From contig CAYXQJ010000013.1 of the NCBI GenBank assembly GCA_964467455.1, positions 1 through 64,000 of the forward strand: a stretch of DNA of 64,000 nt. Reading direction: 5' to 3'. Shown here one piece after another: positions 28,444-37,225 of the stretch. The position numbers were made by a program, and so were the translations under genes. The notes beneath the pieces were generated by a model. That model saw only the letters and a program-made list of their open reading frames with translations, was not told where the DNA came from and did not search any database. This DNA is from OLB6 sp964467455. Lineage in GTDB: Bacteria; Bacteroidota; Ignavibacteria; Kapaibacteriales; Kapaibacteriaceae. Position 1 is the stretch's first letter. Each line of letters starts with the position of its first letter.

Positions 28444-28476
28444 GTTATTACCTTTTCGAGATCGATCAGTATCAGA

Positions 28477-28854
28477 TTACTTACGAGCGGCCTTCTTCTT
28501 ACCAGCGACCGTCTTCCGCTTGCCCTTACGGGTACGGGAGTTGGTGCGGGTACGCTGACCGCGCACCGGCAAGCCCCGACGATGACGTAGGCCGCGGTAG
28601 CAACCAATGTCCATCAGACGCTTGATGTTGAGCTGGACTTCCGAACGAAGTTGACCTTCGGTCTTGTAGTCGCCAAGGACTTGACGGATGCGAGCGATCT
28701 CATCATCCGACCAATCCACGACGCGCTTCGTCGGGTCGATTCCGGCCTTGTCCAACACTTCCATGCTAACGGAGTTGCCAACGCCGTAGATATAGGTAAG
28801 CGCAACCTTGCCGCGCTTGTTCTTCGGCAGATCGATGCCTGCGATACGAGCCAT
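28477..28854 (-). CDS. rpsM: 30S ribosomal protein S13
   Basis: A 125-residue S13 of the 30S head, starting MARIAGIDLPKNKRGKVALTYIYGVG, with the C-terminal basic GLRHRRGLPVRGQRTRTNSRTRKG. It lies directly after rpmJ in the alpha operon order. Confidence 0.97.
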   Translation of the reverse strand: MARIAGIDLPKNKRGKVALTYIYGVGNSVSMEVLDKAGIDPTKRVVDWSDDEIARIRQVLGDYKTEGQLRSEVQLNIKRLMDIGCYRGLRHRRGLPVRGQRTRTNSRTRKGKRKTVAGKKKAARK

Positions 28855-28869
28855 TGTTGTATTCCTCGA

Positions 28870-28986
28870 TTAGCCTTGACGTTGCTTGAAGCGTGGGTTC
28901 TTTTTGTTGATCACGTAGACCTTACCCTTACGGCGAACGATCTTATCGTCCGGGTTACGCTTCTTGACCGATGCTTGTACTTTCAT
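28870..28986 (-). CDS. rpmJ: 50S ribosomal protein L36 (cysteine-less form)
   Basis: A 38-residue protein reading MKVQASVKKRNPDDKIV... and ending NPRFKQRQG. The zinc-ligand cysteines of classical L36 are replaced (RNPDD, INKK), so this is the zinc-free paralog. It lies between infA and rpsM, the standard position, 7 bp after infA. Confidence 0.95.
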   Translation of the reverse strand: MKVQASVKKRNPDDKIVRRKGKVYVINKKNPRFKQRQG

Positions 28987-28993
28987 AAAACAC

Positions 28994-29212
28994 CTATTTG
29001 TATCGATAGACGATCCGACCCTTCGAAAGGTCATACGGCGACATTTCCACCGTAACCTTATCTCCTCGAAAGATCTTGATGAAGTTCATGCGCATCTTGC
29101 CGGATACGTGTGCCAAGATCTCATGGCCATTGTCCAGCGTCACGAGGAAGCGTGTGTTGGGCAGTGCTTCCTTGATCGTGCCATCGACGCGTATGACGTC
29201 ATCTTTACCCAT
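28994..29212 (-). CDS. infA: Translation initiation factor IF-1
   Basis: A 72-residue S1/OB-fold factor, MGKDDVIRVDGTIKEALPNTRF ... VSGKMRMNFIKIFRGDKVTVEMSPYDLSKGRIVYRYK. It binds the ribosomal A site during initiation. Between map and rpmJ, the normal Bacteroidota order. Confidence 0.97.
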   Translation of the reverse strand: MGKDDVIRVDGTIKEALPNTRFLVTLDNGHEILAHVSGKMRMNFIKIFRGDKVTVEMSPYDLSKGRIVYRYK

Positions 29213-29224
29213 AAACCTTACCTG

Positions 29225-30025
29225 TTAATCCATCAATGTGAGGATCATCGGCTTCTTCCCGTCGACCACGATCGTGTGTTCGAAGTGTGCCGCCGGCTTA
29301 CCGTCAGCCGTGTACACCGTCCACCCGTCGCTTGCCGTATGCACATGGAACGTGCCCATGTTCACCATCGGCTCGATGGCCAGCGCCATGCCGTTACGCA
29401 GCTTGGCGTTGGGATACCGGCTGCGGTGAAGCAGGCCCGGTACGAAGTTGGGAACGGGAGGTTCTTCGTGCAGGTGACGGCCGATGCCGTGTCCGACGAG
29501 TTCCCGTACCACCGAGAATCCTTGTTTTTCAACGTGCGATTGGACGGCTTTCGCAATGTCGTAGATGCGATTACCTTCCACGGCCTGTTCGATACCAAGC
29601 ATGAGTGACTCTTGCGTGGCGTCGAGCAGACGCTGTTTGTCGGTCGAGATCTCTCCGACGGCGAACGTATACGCGCTGTCGCCGAAGAACCCGTCGAGTT
29701 GCACACCGCAATCGACCGATACGATCTGACCTTCCTTCAATGCCCGTGCTCCGGGCATACCGTGCACCACTTCTTCATCGATGCTGACACACAGTGTTGA
29801 CGGGAATTCCCGATCATCCACGATGTAGCCCTTGAAGGCCGGGATGCCGCCGCGGGAACGGATGTGATCTTCAGCGATCGCATCCAGCTCCTTTGTGGTG
29901 ACACCCGGGGCGATATGCTTGCGCATCAGCGAGAGCGTCTCGGCAACTACGCGCGAGGCCGCTTCGATCTTCCGGATGTCATCGGCGGTATGCACCACCG
30001 ACATTGTGTCGGTCACGGTCATCAT
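29225..30025 (-). CDS. map: Methionine aminopeptidase, type I
   Basis: A 266-residue metallo-aminopeptidase removing N-terminal Met. Metal ligands are visible in VSVDCGVQLDGFFGDSAYTFAVG (two Asp), GHGIGRHLHEEP (His), and later in ALAIEPMVNMG (Glu) and FEHTIVV (Glu). Starts 4 bp after the secY stop; no adk gene between them. Confidence 0.96.
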   Translation of the reverse strand: MMTVTDTMSVVHTADDIRKIEAASRVVAETLSLMRKHIAPGVTTKELDAIAEDHIRSRGGIPAFKGYIVDDREFPSTLCVSIDEEVVHGMPGARALKEGQIVSVDCGVQLDGFFGDSAYTFAVGEISTDKQRLLDATQESLMLGIEQAVEGNRIYDIAKAVQSHVEKQGFSVVRELVGHGIGRHLHEEPPVPNFVPGLLHRSRYPNAKLRNGMALAIEPMVNMGTFHVHTASDGWTVYTADGKPAAHFEHTIVVDGKKPMILTLMD

Positions 30026-30029
30026 CTGG

Positions 30030-31382
30030 TTAGGAGCTCACGCCGGCACGGCCGCGGATCTTACCGGTCTTCATGAAGCCGTCGTAATGACGCATCAAGA
30101 GATAGGATTCGATCTGCTGCAGCGTGTCGAGTGCGACACCTACGATAATGAGAAGACTTGTACCACCAAAGAACGACGCGAACACCGGCGGCACCAACAG
30201 AACGTTCATCGCGAACGTCGGCAGGATGGCCACGATCGCCAAGAAAATGGCGCCCGGCAAGGTGATCCGCGTAAGGATATTTTCAATGTATTCAGCGGTG
30301 CTGGCACCCGGGCGAACACCCGGAATGAAACCACCGTTCTTCTTCATGTTGTCAGCCACTTCCTTCGGGTTAAAGGCGATGGCCGTATAGAAGTAGGTGA
30401 AGAAGAGGATCATCAGACCATACGTCAACGCATAGACGACGGATCGCTCGCTGAAGAGACTTGCCACATCTTGCCAGAACACACTGTCCGGGAAGAACGA
30501 TGCGATCGTTGCCGGCACAAAGAGGATGGACTGAGCGAAGATGATCGGCATCACACCGGCGGTGTTGACGCGCAGCGGGATGTATTGCGTTGTGCCGCCA
30601 TAGACCTTGCGGCCCACTTGGCGCTTGGCGTATTGGACGGGGATCCTGCGCGCCCCCTGAGTAACAAGGATCACAGCAGCAATGATACCGGCAAGGAGTA
30701 CCAACAGGACCACGTCGATGACGAGGTTGCGGGATCCGGCCTGGATGAGTGTGATCTCTTGCGAGATAGCTGTTGGGAAGCGTGCGATGATGCCGATCAT
30801 GATGATCAGCGAGATACCGTTACCGATACCGCGGTCGGTGATCTGCTCACCGATCCACATCAAGGAGATCGTACCGGCCGTGAGGATCAGGATCGACGAG
30901 AGGGTCCAGAACAGACCGGCATCCGGAACGACGGAAACGCCGCCGGCGCCGACGGTGGTCTGGGCGATCTTGATCGTGACACCCCATGCTTGCAACGAGG
31001 CAAGCAGGACGGTGAGAACACGGGTGTACTGGTTGATCTTGCGACGTCCGTCTTCACCTTCACGCTGGAGCTTTTGCAATTCGGGCAACACCACACCGGC
31101 GATCTGCAGGATGATGCTGGCCGAGATGTAGGGCATGATGCCAAGTGCGAAAATGGCGGCATTCGAGAATGCGCCACCGACGAACATGTCATACAGGCCG
31201 AAGATCGTTCCCGATTGGTCGCCTGATGCACCGGCTGCTGTGAGCAGGTTCACATCGACGCCCGGGATCGTGATGAACGATCCGATACGGACGGCAACAA
31301 GAGCGAGGAGCGTGAACAGCAAGCGCTGACGAAGCTCTTCGATCTTGAAGATGTTCCTGATGGAGGTAATAAAATTAGCCAT
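30030..31382 (-). CDS. secY: Protein translocase subunit SecY
   Basis: A 450-residue inner-membrane channel subunit with ten hydrophobic helices. MANFITSIRNIFKIEELRQRLLFTLLALVAVRIGSFITIPGVD begins the protein; the cytoplasmic loop GARRIPVQYAKRQVGRKVYGG contacts SecA and the ribosome. It overlaps rplO by 8 bp. Confidence 0.97.
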   Translation of the reverse strand: MANFITSIRNIFKIEELRQRLLFTLLALVAVRIGSFITIPGVDVNLLTAAGASGDQSGTIFGLYDMFVGGAFSNAAIFALGIMPYISASIILQIAGVVLPELQKLQREGEDGRRKINQYTRVLTVLLASLQAWGVTIKIAQTTVGAGGVSVVPDAGLFWTLSSILILTAGTISLMWIGEQITDRGIGNGISLIIMIGIIARFPTAISQEITLIQAGSRNLVIDVVLLVLLAGIIAAVILVTQGARRIPVQYAKRQVGRKVYGGTTQYIPLRVNTAGVMPIIFAQSILFVPATIASFFPDSVFWQDVASLFSERSVVYALTYGLMILFFTYFYTAIAFNPKEVADNMKKNGGFIPGVRPGASTAEYIENILTRITLPGAIFLAIVAILPTFAMNVLLVPPVFASFFGGTSLLIIVGVALDTLQQIESYLLMRHYDGFMKTGKIRGRAGVSS

Positions 31383-31836
31383 TGACGCTAACCACTCCTC
31401 CAGCCGACTCGATCTTCTGCTTTGCGGCGGCTGATACCTTGTCGACGGTGATGTTCAGCTTTGCGGAGAGATCGCCGTTACCCAAGACCTTGACGGGGAG
31501 GGAACGCTTGCGAATTGCTCCGACGCTGTAGAGGACGTCGTTATTGACGACGCCATCCTTGATGCTACCGGCGTCGACAAGACGCTGCAGCGTAGCAACA
31601 TTGACCTCTTGGTGTTCAACGCGGTTGATGTTCGTAAAGCCGAACTTCGGCGTACGACGCTTGAGTGACATCTGGCCGCCTTCGAATCCAGGGCTCTGGC
31701 TGAAGTTGCTGCGTGATTGATGTCCCTTGTGACCGCGCGTAGAGGTACCACCGTGGCCCGAACCGGCACCACGACCAACGCGCTTTTTCTTATGACGCGA
31801 CCCAGGGGCCGGCGAGAGATTTCCGATGTGTTTCAT
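31375..31836 (-). CDS. rplO: 50S ribosomal protein L15
   Basis: A 153-residue L15: MKHIGNLSPAPGSRHKKKRVGRGAGSGHGGTSTRGHKG and FEGGQMSLKRRTPKFGF. Assembles late in the 50S subunit. Between rpmD and secY; overlaps the secY start. Confidence 0.97.
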   Translation of the reverse strand: MKHIGNLSPAPGSRHKKKRVGRGAGSGHGGTSTRGHKGHQSRSNFSQSPGFEGGQMSLKRRTPKFGFTNINRVEHQEVNVATLQRLVDAGSIKDGVVNNDVLYSVGAIRKRSLPVKVLGNGDLSAKLNITVDKVSAAAKQKIESAGGVVSVNG

Positions 31837-31844
31837 TGCGTGCC

Positions 31845-32027
31845 TCAGCCTTCCACTTCTTCTACGTTCACAAGGTGACGTACGGTGAAGATCATACCGA
31901 GGATCTGTTCATTCTTCGGCTTGATCGACACGTAGTTCGGGCGTCCAAGACCAAGGGCCTTGATCGTTGCTTTGTGTTTCTCGAGAGCGCCGATCGCGCT
32001 CTTGATTTGGGTGATCTTAAGTTTCAT
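31845..32027 (-). CDS. rpmD: 50S ribosomal protein L30
   Basis: A 60-residue L30: MKLKITQIKSAIGALEKHKATIKALGLGRPNYVSI. Placed between rpsE and rplO as expected. Confidence 0.95.
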   Translation of the reverse strand: MKLKITQIKSAIGALEKHKATIKALGLGRPNYVSIKPKNEQILGMIFTVRHLVNVEEVEG

Positions 32028-32046
32028 CGTTCGTACCTTCTATGGC

Positions 32047-32550
32047 TTAGCCGTGGAGGACCTTTTCGAGACTAACACCGCGACGTGCGGCAACCGACGA
32101 GGCATCTTCGAGCTGCGTCAGTGCATTCATCGCTGCCTTGACCGTGTTGTGCGGGTTCGACGAACCCTGTGACTTCGTGAGCACGTCCTTCACGCCGGCC
32201 AATTCAAGGATGGCGCGGACGCCACCGGCGGCGATCACACCCGTACCTGGCGTTGCCGGACGGATGAGGACCTTTGCTGCACCAAATCGGCCGATCACTT
32301 CGTGCGGGATCGTGCCATCCATGACGCGCACCTTCACAACAGCCTTCTTCGCTGCTTCCGTTGCCTTGGTCACGGCGTCCGACACTTCGCCGGCCTTGCC
32401 AAGACCATAGCCAACATGACCGTTCTCGTCACCTACGATCACGATCGCAGAGAAGTTGAAGCGACGACCGCCCTTGACCACCTTCGCGGTACGGCCAACG
32501 TAGACGATCTTGTCTTTCAGGTTGAGGTCAGATAGTTTTTGCTTAGCCAC
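32047..32550 (-). CDS. rpsE: 30S ribosomal protein S5
   Basis: A 167-residue S5; KIVYVGRTAKVVKGGRRFNFSAIVIVGDENGHVGYGLGKAGEV is the double-stranded RNA-binding part, and GTGVIAAGGVRAILELAGVKDVLTKS the C-terminal domain. It contributes to decoding accuracy. 24 bp after rplR. Confidence 0.97.
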   Translation of the reverse strand: MAKQKLSDLNLKDKIVYVGRTAKVVKGGRRFNFSAIVIVGDENGHVGYGLGKAGEVSDAVTKATEAAKKAVVKVRVMDGTIPHEVIGRFGAAKVLIRPATPGTGVIAAGGVRAILELAGVKDVLTKSQGSSNPHNTVKAAMNALTQLEDASSVAARRGVSLEKVLHG

Positions 32551-32574
32551 GTAATACTCCGTTTGCTCTCTGTG

Positions 32575-32946
32575 TTAGAAGTCCAGTCCGCCTTCACGCG
32601 CTGCTTCTGCAAGCGCCTTGACGCGACCGTGATAGAGAAAACCGTTGCGGTCGAAGGCCACTTGACCGATCTTGGCGGCCTTTGCACGTTGTGCGAGGAC
32701 CGTACCAACGATGCGGCTTTCGTCCACCTTCGTCATCTGTCCGGCGATCTGCGACTTGATCTCGCGATCCGTCGTGGACGCCGAGATCACGGTCTTTGCG
32801 GCAGCATCGTCGATGATCTGCGCATAGATGTGAGACGATGAGCGGTAGATGCTCAGACGCAGGCGCGTCGGCGTACCTTCGAAGTGCTTCTTGACGCGCT
32901 TCTTGCGGCGCTCGTAACGATGTTGTTTTGATTCGATGCGATTCAT
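32575..32946 (-). CDS. rplR: 50S ribosomal protein L18
   Basis: A 123-residue L18 binding 5S rRNA: RYERRKKRVKKHFEGTPTRLRLSIYRSSSHIYAQIIDD and the end VAFDRNGFLYHGRVKALAEAAREGGLDF. 17 bp after rplF. Confidence 0.97.
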   Translation of the reverse strand: MNRIESKQHRYERRKKRVKKHFEGTPTRLRLSIYRSSSHIYAQIIDDAAAKTVISASTTDREIKSQIAGQMTKVDESRIVGTVLAQRAKAAKIGQVAFDRNGFLYHGRVKALAEAAREGGLDF

Positions 32947-32963
32947 GGTCGTTCGTTCCTTCT

Positions 32964-33503
32964 TTACTTACCTGCCGACTTACCGGCCTTGCGACGGATG
33001 TATTCACCTTCGTAGCGAACACCCTTGCCCTTATACGGCTCCGGCTTACGGAGGCTGCGAACCTTAGCGGCCACCTGGCCAACCAGTTGTTTGTCGATAC
33101 CCTTCACCGAGAATGCCGTCGGCGTTGCCACAGCGAACTCGATGCCTTCCGGCGCAACGAACAGGATCGGGTGCGAATAGCCGAGCGACAGCATCAGGTT
33201 CTTGCCGCGAAGCTCGACCTTGAAACCAACACCTTCAACTTGAAGGTTGCGCTGGAATCCGTTCGAAACACCTTCGACCATGTTTGCGATATGAGCGCGC
33301 GTCAGACCGTGCATGGCGCGTTCGCTTTTTTCGTCGCTACCACGTTGGAACGTGAGCGTCGTGCCGTCCATCACCGGCGTGATGCGCGTGTCCATTGCGA
33401 AGGCCAATTCGCCCTTCGGTCCTTTGACCTTGCATCCGCCTTCTGCGAACGTCACTTGAACGTTAGCCGGGATGTTGATGATCTTTTTGCCTACACGTGA
33501 CAT
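32964..33503 (-). CDS. rplF: 50S ribosomal protein L6
   Basis: A 179-residue L6, starting MSRVGKKIINIPANVQVTF with two repeated domains and ending YKGKGVRYEGEYIRRKAGKSAGK. I use the internal Met because it matches the family start and leaves a normal 25-bp gap to rpsH; the longer frame would overlap rpsH. Confidence 0.97.
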   Translation of the reverse strand: MSRVGKKIINIPANVQVTFAEGGCKVKGPKGELAFAMDTRITPVMDGTTLTFQRGSDEKSERAMHGLTRAHIANMVEGVSNGFQRNLQVEGVGFKVELRGKNLMLSLGYSHPILFVAPEGIEFAVATPTAFSVKGIDKQLVGQVAAKVRSLRKPEPYKGKGVRYEGEYIRRKAGKSAGK

Positions 33504-33528
33504 GAGTTCGTACTCCTTGCTCTCGATT

Positions 33529-33924
33529 TTACCAGATGGTACAGAGGATCTCGCCGCCAACGTTTTGCTGACGTGCTTGTTTGTCCGTCATCACGCCACG
33601 CGGCGTTGAGATGATGGCAACACCAAGACCGTTGCGGACGCGCGGAAGCTTGTCAACACCGGCGTATACGCGGCGCCCCGGCTTGCTCACGCGGCGGATC
33701 TCACGGATCACCGGCTGCCCATAATAGTAGCGCAGCTTAACGTGCAGTGTGCCTTGAGCTCCTTCGCTGTCGTTCTCGTAATCAGCGATGAAGCCCTGAT
33801 CCTTGAGGATCTCGGCGATCGCGATCTTGAGCTTCGAACTCGGCACGCTCAGGGTCTTGTGCTTTGCCGCGGAAGCGTTGCGGATCCGCGTCAGGAAGTC
33901 GGCGATGGTATCTGTGACTGGCAT
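33529..33924 (-). CDS. rpsH: 30S ribosomal protein S8
   Basis: A 131-residue S8: MPVTDTIADFLTRIRNASAAKHKTLSVPSSKLK at the N terminus, and GVAIISTPRGVMTDKQARQQNVGGEILCTIW at the C terminus. Binds the central domain of 16S rRNA; in E. coli also represses the spc operon. Confidence 0.97.
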   Translation of the reverse strand: MPVTDTIADFLTRIRNASAAKHKTLSVPSSKLKIAIAEILKDQGFIADYENDSEGAQGTLHVKLRYYYGQPVIREIRRVSKPGRRVYAGVDKLPRVRNGLGVAIISTPRGVMTDKQARQQNVGGEILCTIW

Positions 33925-33968
33925 GGTTTTCGTCGTTTGTCGTGTTCAGAATGGAAGGGGGCGTGGGA

Positions 33969-34238
33969 TCACCAGCTTGCCTTGCGAATCCCCGGGATCT
34001 TTCCGTCAAGGGCCAAGAGTCGGAACATGTTCCGGCACAGACCATACTTGCGGTAGACGCCGCGGCCGCGGCCGGTCACCAAGCAACGTTGGCGAACTCG
34101 CGTCGGCGAACTGTTACGGGGCAGCTTTTGCAAGCCGACCATATCGCCGGCGGCCTTGAGTTCAGCCCGCTTGGCAGCGTACTTTGCTGTCAGTCGGATT
34201 CGCTTTTGATTGCGAGCGATGATGCTCTTCTTAGCCAT
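33969..34238 (-). CDS. rpsN: 30S ribosomal protein S14 (long form)
   Basis: An 89-residue zinc-free S14: MAKKSIIARNQKRIRLTAKYAAKRAELK, then SSPTRVRQRCLVTGRGRGVYRKYGLCRNMFRLLALDGKIPGIRKASW. Only two cysteines, so not the four-Cys zinc type. Between rplE and rpsH. Confidence 0.97.
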   Translation of the reverse strand: MAKKSIIARNQKRIRLTAKYAAKRAELKAAGDMVGLQKLPRNSSPTRVRQRCLVTGRGRGVYRKYGLCRNMFRLLALDGKIPGIRKASW

Positions 34239-34253
34239 ACGTGATCCTGTACC

Positions 34254-34877
34254 TTAGTCTCGTTTGCGGAATGGGAAACCAAATTCTTCCAGAAGAGCAT
34301 AGGCCTCTTCATCCGTACGTGCCGTGGTGACGAACGTGATGTCCATACCGCTGATGCGGTTCACCTTGTCAACGTCGATCTCCGGGAAGATGATCTGCTC
34401 CTTGATGCCAATGGTATAGTTACCACGACCGTCGAAGCTCTTGTCCGAGAAACCGCGGAAGTCGCGGATACGCGGAGCAGCGATGTTGATGAAGCGGTCG
34501 AGGAACTCGAACATGTGGGCGCGACGCAAGGTCACGCGCGCACCGATCGGCATACCTTCGCGGAGCTTGAAGTTGGCGATCGACTTGCGAGCGCGCGTCA
34601 CTGCCGGACGCTGGCCGCTGATCAACTCCAATTCGTTGACGGCAGCGTGCAGGTACTTGGCGTCCTGCGCAGCTTCACCCGCACCGATGTTGATCGCGAT
34701 CTTCTCCAGCTTCGGCACCTGCATGATGGTGCCGTAGTTGAAACGCTTCATGAGAGCCGGAACCACGTTCTCTTTGTAGAACGCTTGAAGACGCGGCGGC
34801 ACGGGGACATCCTGGATGTCGTCCTTCCGCTTGCCTTCCGGCTTGAACTCGAATTTCTTTTGTACGGTCTTGGCCAT
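34254..34877 (-). CDS. rplE: 50S ribosomal protein L5
   Basis: A 207-residue L5 binding 5S rRNA. The core IMQVPKLEKIAINIGAGEA and RDFRGFSDKSFDGRGNYTIGIKEQIIFPEID are typical. The N terminus (AKTVQKKFEFKPEGKRKDDIQDVPVPPR) is about 20 residues longer than the E. coli protein. Confidence 0.97.
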   Translation of the reverse strand: MAKTVQKKFEFKPEGKRKDDIQDVPVPPRLQAFYKENVVPALMKRFNYGTIMQVPKLEKIAINIGAGEAAQDAKYLHAAVNELELISGQRPAVTRARKSIANFKLREGMPIGARVTLRRAHMFEFLDRFINIAAPRIRDFRGFSDKSFDGRGNYTIGIKEQIIFPEIDVDKVNRISGMDITFVTTARTDEEAYALLEEFGFPFRKRD

Positions 34878-34907
34878 GATTCTTCGATCCTTGGGATCTT
34901 CGATTTT

Positions 34908-35231
34908 TTACAGTTCTTCCTTCGTCGTCACAGCAATGCGCTTGACGGTCGTCTTGCCGTTCGCCGTCACACGCTCGTGACGGATACGCGTCGGCTTGCC
35001 GCTCTTGTCAACCAGCATCACGTTCGAGTAATGCACCGGCGCTTCCATCTTGATGATGCCGCCGTTCGGATTCTGCTGGCTCGGACGGACGGCCTTTGAA
35101 CGCATGTTCACGCCTTCCACCAAGACAAGCATCTTCTCCGGGTTGACCTGGAGCACGCGGCCGGTCTCGCCCTTGCTGTTGCCTGCGATCACCTGAACGG
35201 TGTCGCCCTTTTTGATCTTTAGCTTCATCAT
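34908..35231 (-). CDS. rplX: 50S ribosomal protein L24
   Basis: A 107-residue L24 with an N-terminal KOW motif (KKGDTVQVIAGNSKGETGRVLQVNPEKMLVLVEGVNM). Initiates 50S assembly. 5 bp after rplN. Confidence 0.97.
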   Translation of the reverse strand: MMKLKIKKGDTVQVIAGNSKGETGRVLQVNPEKMLVLVEGVNMRSKAVRPSQQNPNGGIIKMEAPVHYSNVMLVDKSGKPTRIRHERVTANGKTTVKRIAVTTKEEL

Positions 35232-35236
35232 CTACC

Positions 35237-35605
35237 TCAGAGAACCTCTGGAGCGAGGGATACGATCTTCATGAAGTTCTTCTCGCGGAGCTCGCGAGCT
35301 ACCGGTCCGAAGATCCGCGTACCGCGCGGGTCGTTGTTGTTGTTGAGCACCACTGCGGCGTTCTCGTCAAAACGAATGAACGAGCCATCGCGGCGACGCA
35401 CTTCTTTTTTGGTACGGACGACGACGGCCTTGACCACTTCGCCCTTCTTCACGGCCCCTTGGGGCAGTGCTGCTTTCACCGAGCAGACAATGATGTCGCC
35501 GACCGAAGCATAACGCTTTCCGTGTCCACCCAGGACGCGGATGCAGCGCAGCTTGCGGGCACCACTGTTGTCGGCTACGACCAGATTGCTTTCTTCTTGG
35601 ATCAT
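35237..35605 (-). CDS. rplN: 50S ribosomal protein L14
   Basis: A 122-residue L14: MIQEESNLVVADNSGARKLRCIRVLGG, VKKGEVVKAVVVRTKKEVRRRDGSFIRFDENAAV, GTRIFGPVARELREKNFMKIVSLAPEVL. 12 bp after rpsQ. Confidence 0.97.
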   Translation of the reverse strand: MIQEESNLVVADNSGARKLRCIRVLGGHGKRYASVGDIIVCSVKAALPQGAVKKGEVVKAVVVRTKKEVRRRDGSFIRFDENAAVVLNNNNDPRGTRIFGPVARELREKNFMKIVSLAPEVL

Positions 35606-35617
35606 GAGTTCTTCTCC

Positions 35618-35908
35618 TTACTTCGCGCGTTCGAGGATCTCAACAAGGCGCCAACGCTTGCGTGCGCTTAGCGGACGGCTTTCGATGACCTTCACGGTAT
35701 CGCCGATGTTGCACTCATTGGCTTCATCGTGAGCCATGATCTTCTTCGTTTGCTTGAAGTACCTCTTGTAGATCGGGTGGGCAACCTGACGTTCGATCGA
35801 GACCACGATGGTCTTGTCGGCCTTGTTGCTGACGACCTTGCCAATACGCGTCTTCTTGCGTCCGGTCGAGGTGGTTGCTGTTGTTGTTGCGTCTGCCATG
35901 GTTGTCAT
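35618..35908 (-). CDS. rpsQ: 30S ribosomal protein S17
   Basis: A 96-residue S17, OB-fold core RIGKVVSNKADKTIVVSIERQVAHPIYKRYFKQTKKIMAHDE. The N terminus is extended by a Thr/Ala-rich stretch (MADATTTATTSTGRKK); a start at 35899 is equally possible. Confidence 0.95.
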   Translation of the reverse strand: MTTMADATTTATTSTGRKKTRIGKVVSNKADKTIVVSIERQVAHPIYKRYFKQTKKIMAHDEANECNIGDTVKVIESRPLSARKRWRLVEILERAK

Positions 35909-35913
35909 CCGAT

Positions 35914-36120
35914 TCAGTTACCGTTCTGCTTGCGATCGTGCAGGATCGTCTTCATCCGTGCAATGTCCTTGCGCAACGTGCGGATGTTCGACGTGTTGTC
36001 GAGCTGTCCGAGCGTAAGCTGGAACCGCAGGCGGGTGATGCTCTCTTCGCTCTCGCGAAGGAAGCCTTCCAACTCTTGCGAGCTCAAGCTGCGGAGGTCA
36101 GCGGCTTTACGTGCTTTCAT
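35914..36120 (-). CDS. rpmC: 50S ribosomal protein L29
   Basis: A 68-residue L29 near the exit tunnel: MKARKAADLRSLSSQELEGFLRESEESITRLRFQLTLGQLDNTSNIRTLRKDIARMKTIL. 3 bp after rplP. Confidence 0.96.
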   Translation of the reverse strand: MKARKAADLRSLSSQELEGFLRESEESITRLRFQLTLGQLDNTSNIRTLRKDIARMKTILHDRKQNGN

Positions 36121-36123
36121 CTC

Positions 36124-36543
36124 TTAGGCCTCCATATCAACACGTTGAACAAACTTGCACTTGATCGGAAGCTTGTGCGATGCAAGACGCACGGCTTCCT
36201 GTGCACGCTCCTTGGTCACGCCGTCGATCTCGAACAGCACGCGGCCAGGCTTGACCACGGCTACCCAGAACTCCGGATTGCCCTTACCGGAACCCATTCG
36301 GGTCTCTGCCGGCTTCTTGGTCACCGGCTTGTCCGGGAAGATGCGGATCCACACCTTACCATCACGACGCAAGTAGCGGTTGATGGCGATACGCGCAGAT
36401 TCGATCTGGCGGTTGGTGATCCAAGCACCTTCAAGGGCCTTGAGACCGTATGATCCGAACGACACTTGCGATCCGCGGTAGGCCTTGCCTCGACGGCGGC
36501 CGCGCTGTGTCTTCCGGTGTTTTACTCTCTTCGGGATAAGCAT
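36124..36543 (-). CDS. rplP: 50S ribosomal protein L16
   Basis: A 139-residue L16: MLIPKRVKHRKTQRGRRRGKAYRGSQVSFGSYGLKALEGAWITNRQIESARIAINR and GSGKGNPEFWVAVVKPGRVLFEIDGV. Organises the tRNA sites of the 50S subunit. Confidence 0.97.
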   Translation of the reverse strand: MLIPKRVKHRKTQRGRRRGKAYRGSQVSFGSYGLKALEGAWITNRQIESARIAINRYLRRDGKVWIRIFPDKPVTKKPAETRMGSGKGNPEFWVAVVKPGRVLFEIDGVTKERAQEAVRLASHKLPIKCKFVQRVDMEA

Positions 36544-36565
36544 TGCCGTATCCTAGCTGTCTTCG

Positions 36566-37213
36566 TTACTGGTCTTTTGTCTGTTGTTTGCCGATCACAT
36601 CACCGCGACAGATCCACACCTTGATACCGATGGATCCATACACCGTCTCTGCACGGCCCTGAGCGTAGTCGATGTCAGAACGCAGCGTGTGCAACGGCAC
36701 ACGGCCTTCCTTGTACTGTTCCGTACGCGACATGTCCGCACCGCCGAGACGGCCCGAGCACATGATACGAACGCCTTCTGCACCTACTCGCATCGTGCTG
36801 CTCACCGCATTCTTCATCGCGCGGCGGAACGAGATCCGGCCTTCGAGCTGCGATGCGATGTTGTCAGCCACGAGCTGGGCATCCAGCTCCGGACGCTTGA
36901 TCTCACTGATGAGGATCTTGACGTCCTTCTTGGTGAGCTTGCGAAGCTCTTCCTCAAGCTGGGCGATGTCCTTGCCAGAGCGGCCAATGATAACGCCCGG
37001 ACGTGACGTGGTGATGGTGATACGCACTTGCTTTGCCGTGCGCTCAACGATCACGCGAGCAACGCCCGCCTTCTTGAGTCGGTTCTTGATGTAGTTGCGG
37101 ACCATCAGGTCTTCCTGAAGTTTTTCCGCGACGTTCTTCTCGTCGAACCAATTAGCATCCCATTGGCGAATGATGCCAAGGCGCAATCCGATCGGGTTGG
37201 TCTTCTGACCCAC
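36566..37213 (-). CDS. rpsC: 30S ribosomal protein S3
   Basis: A 215-residue S3 with a KH domain (VIIGRSGKDIAQLEEELRKLTKKDVKI) and the S3 C-terminal block (GVRIMCSGRLGGADMSRTEQYKEGRVPLHTLRSDIDYAQG). Lies at the mRNA entry channel. 12 bp after rplV. Confidence 0.97.
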   Translation of the reverse strand: MGQKTNPIGLRLGIIRQWDANWFDEKNVAEKLQEDLMVRNYIKNRLKKAGVARVIVERTAKQVRITITTSRPGVIIGRSGKDIAQLEEELRKLTKKDVKILISEIKRPELDAQLVADNIASQLEGRISFRRAMKNAVSSTMRVGAEGVRIMCSGRLGGADMSRTEQYKEGRVPLHTLRSDIDYAQGRAETVYGSIGIKVWICRGDVIGKQQTKDQ

Positions 37214-37225
37214 GTGAGGCTCCGA

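Noticed and set aside
32964..33560. Longer L6 reading frame starting at 33560
   Set aside because: The first 19 residues do not match L6 and overlap the end of rpsH; the MSRVGKK start is standard.
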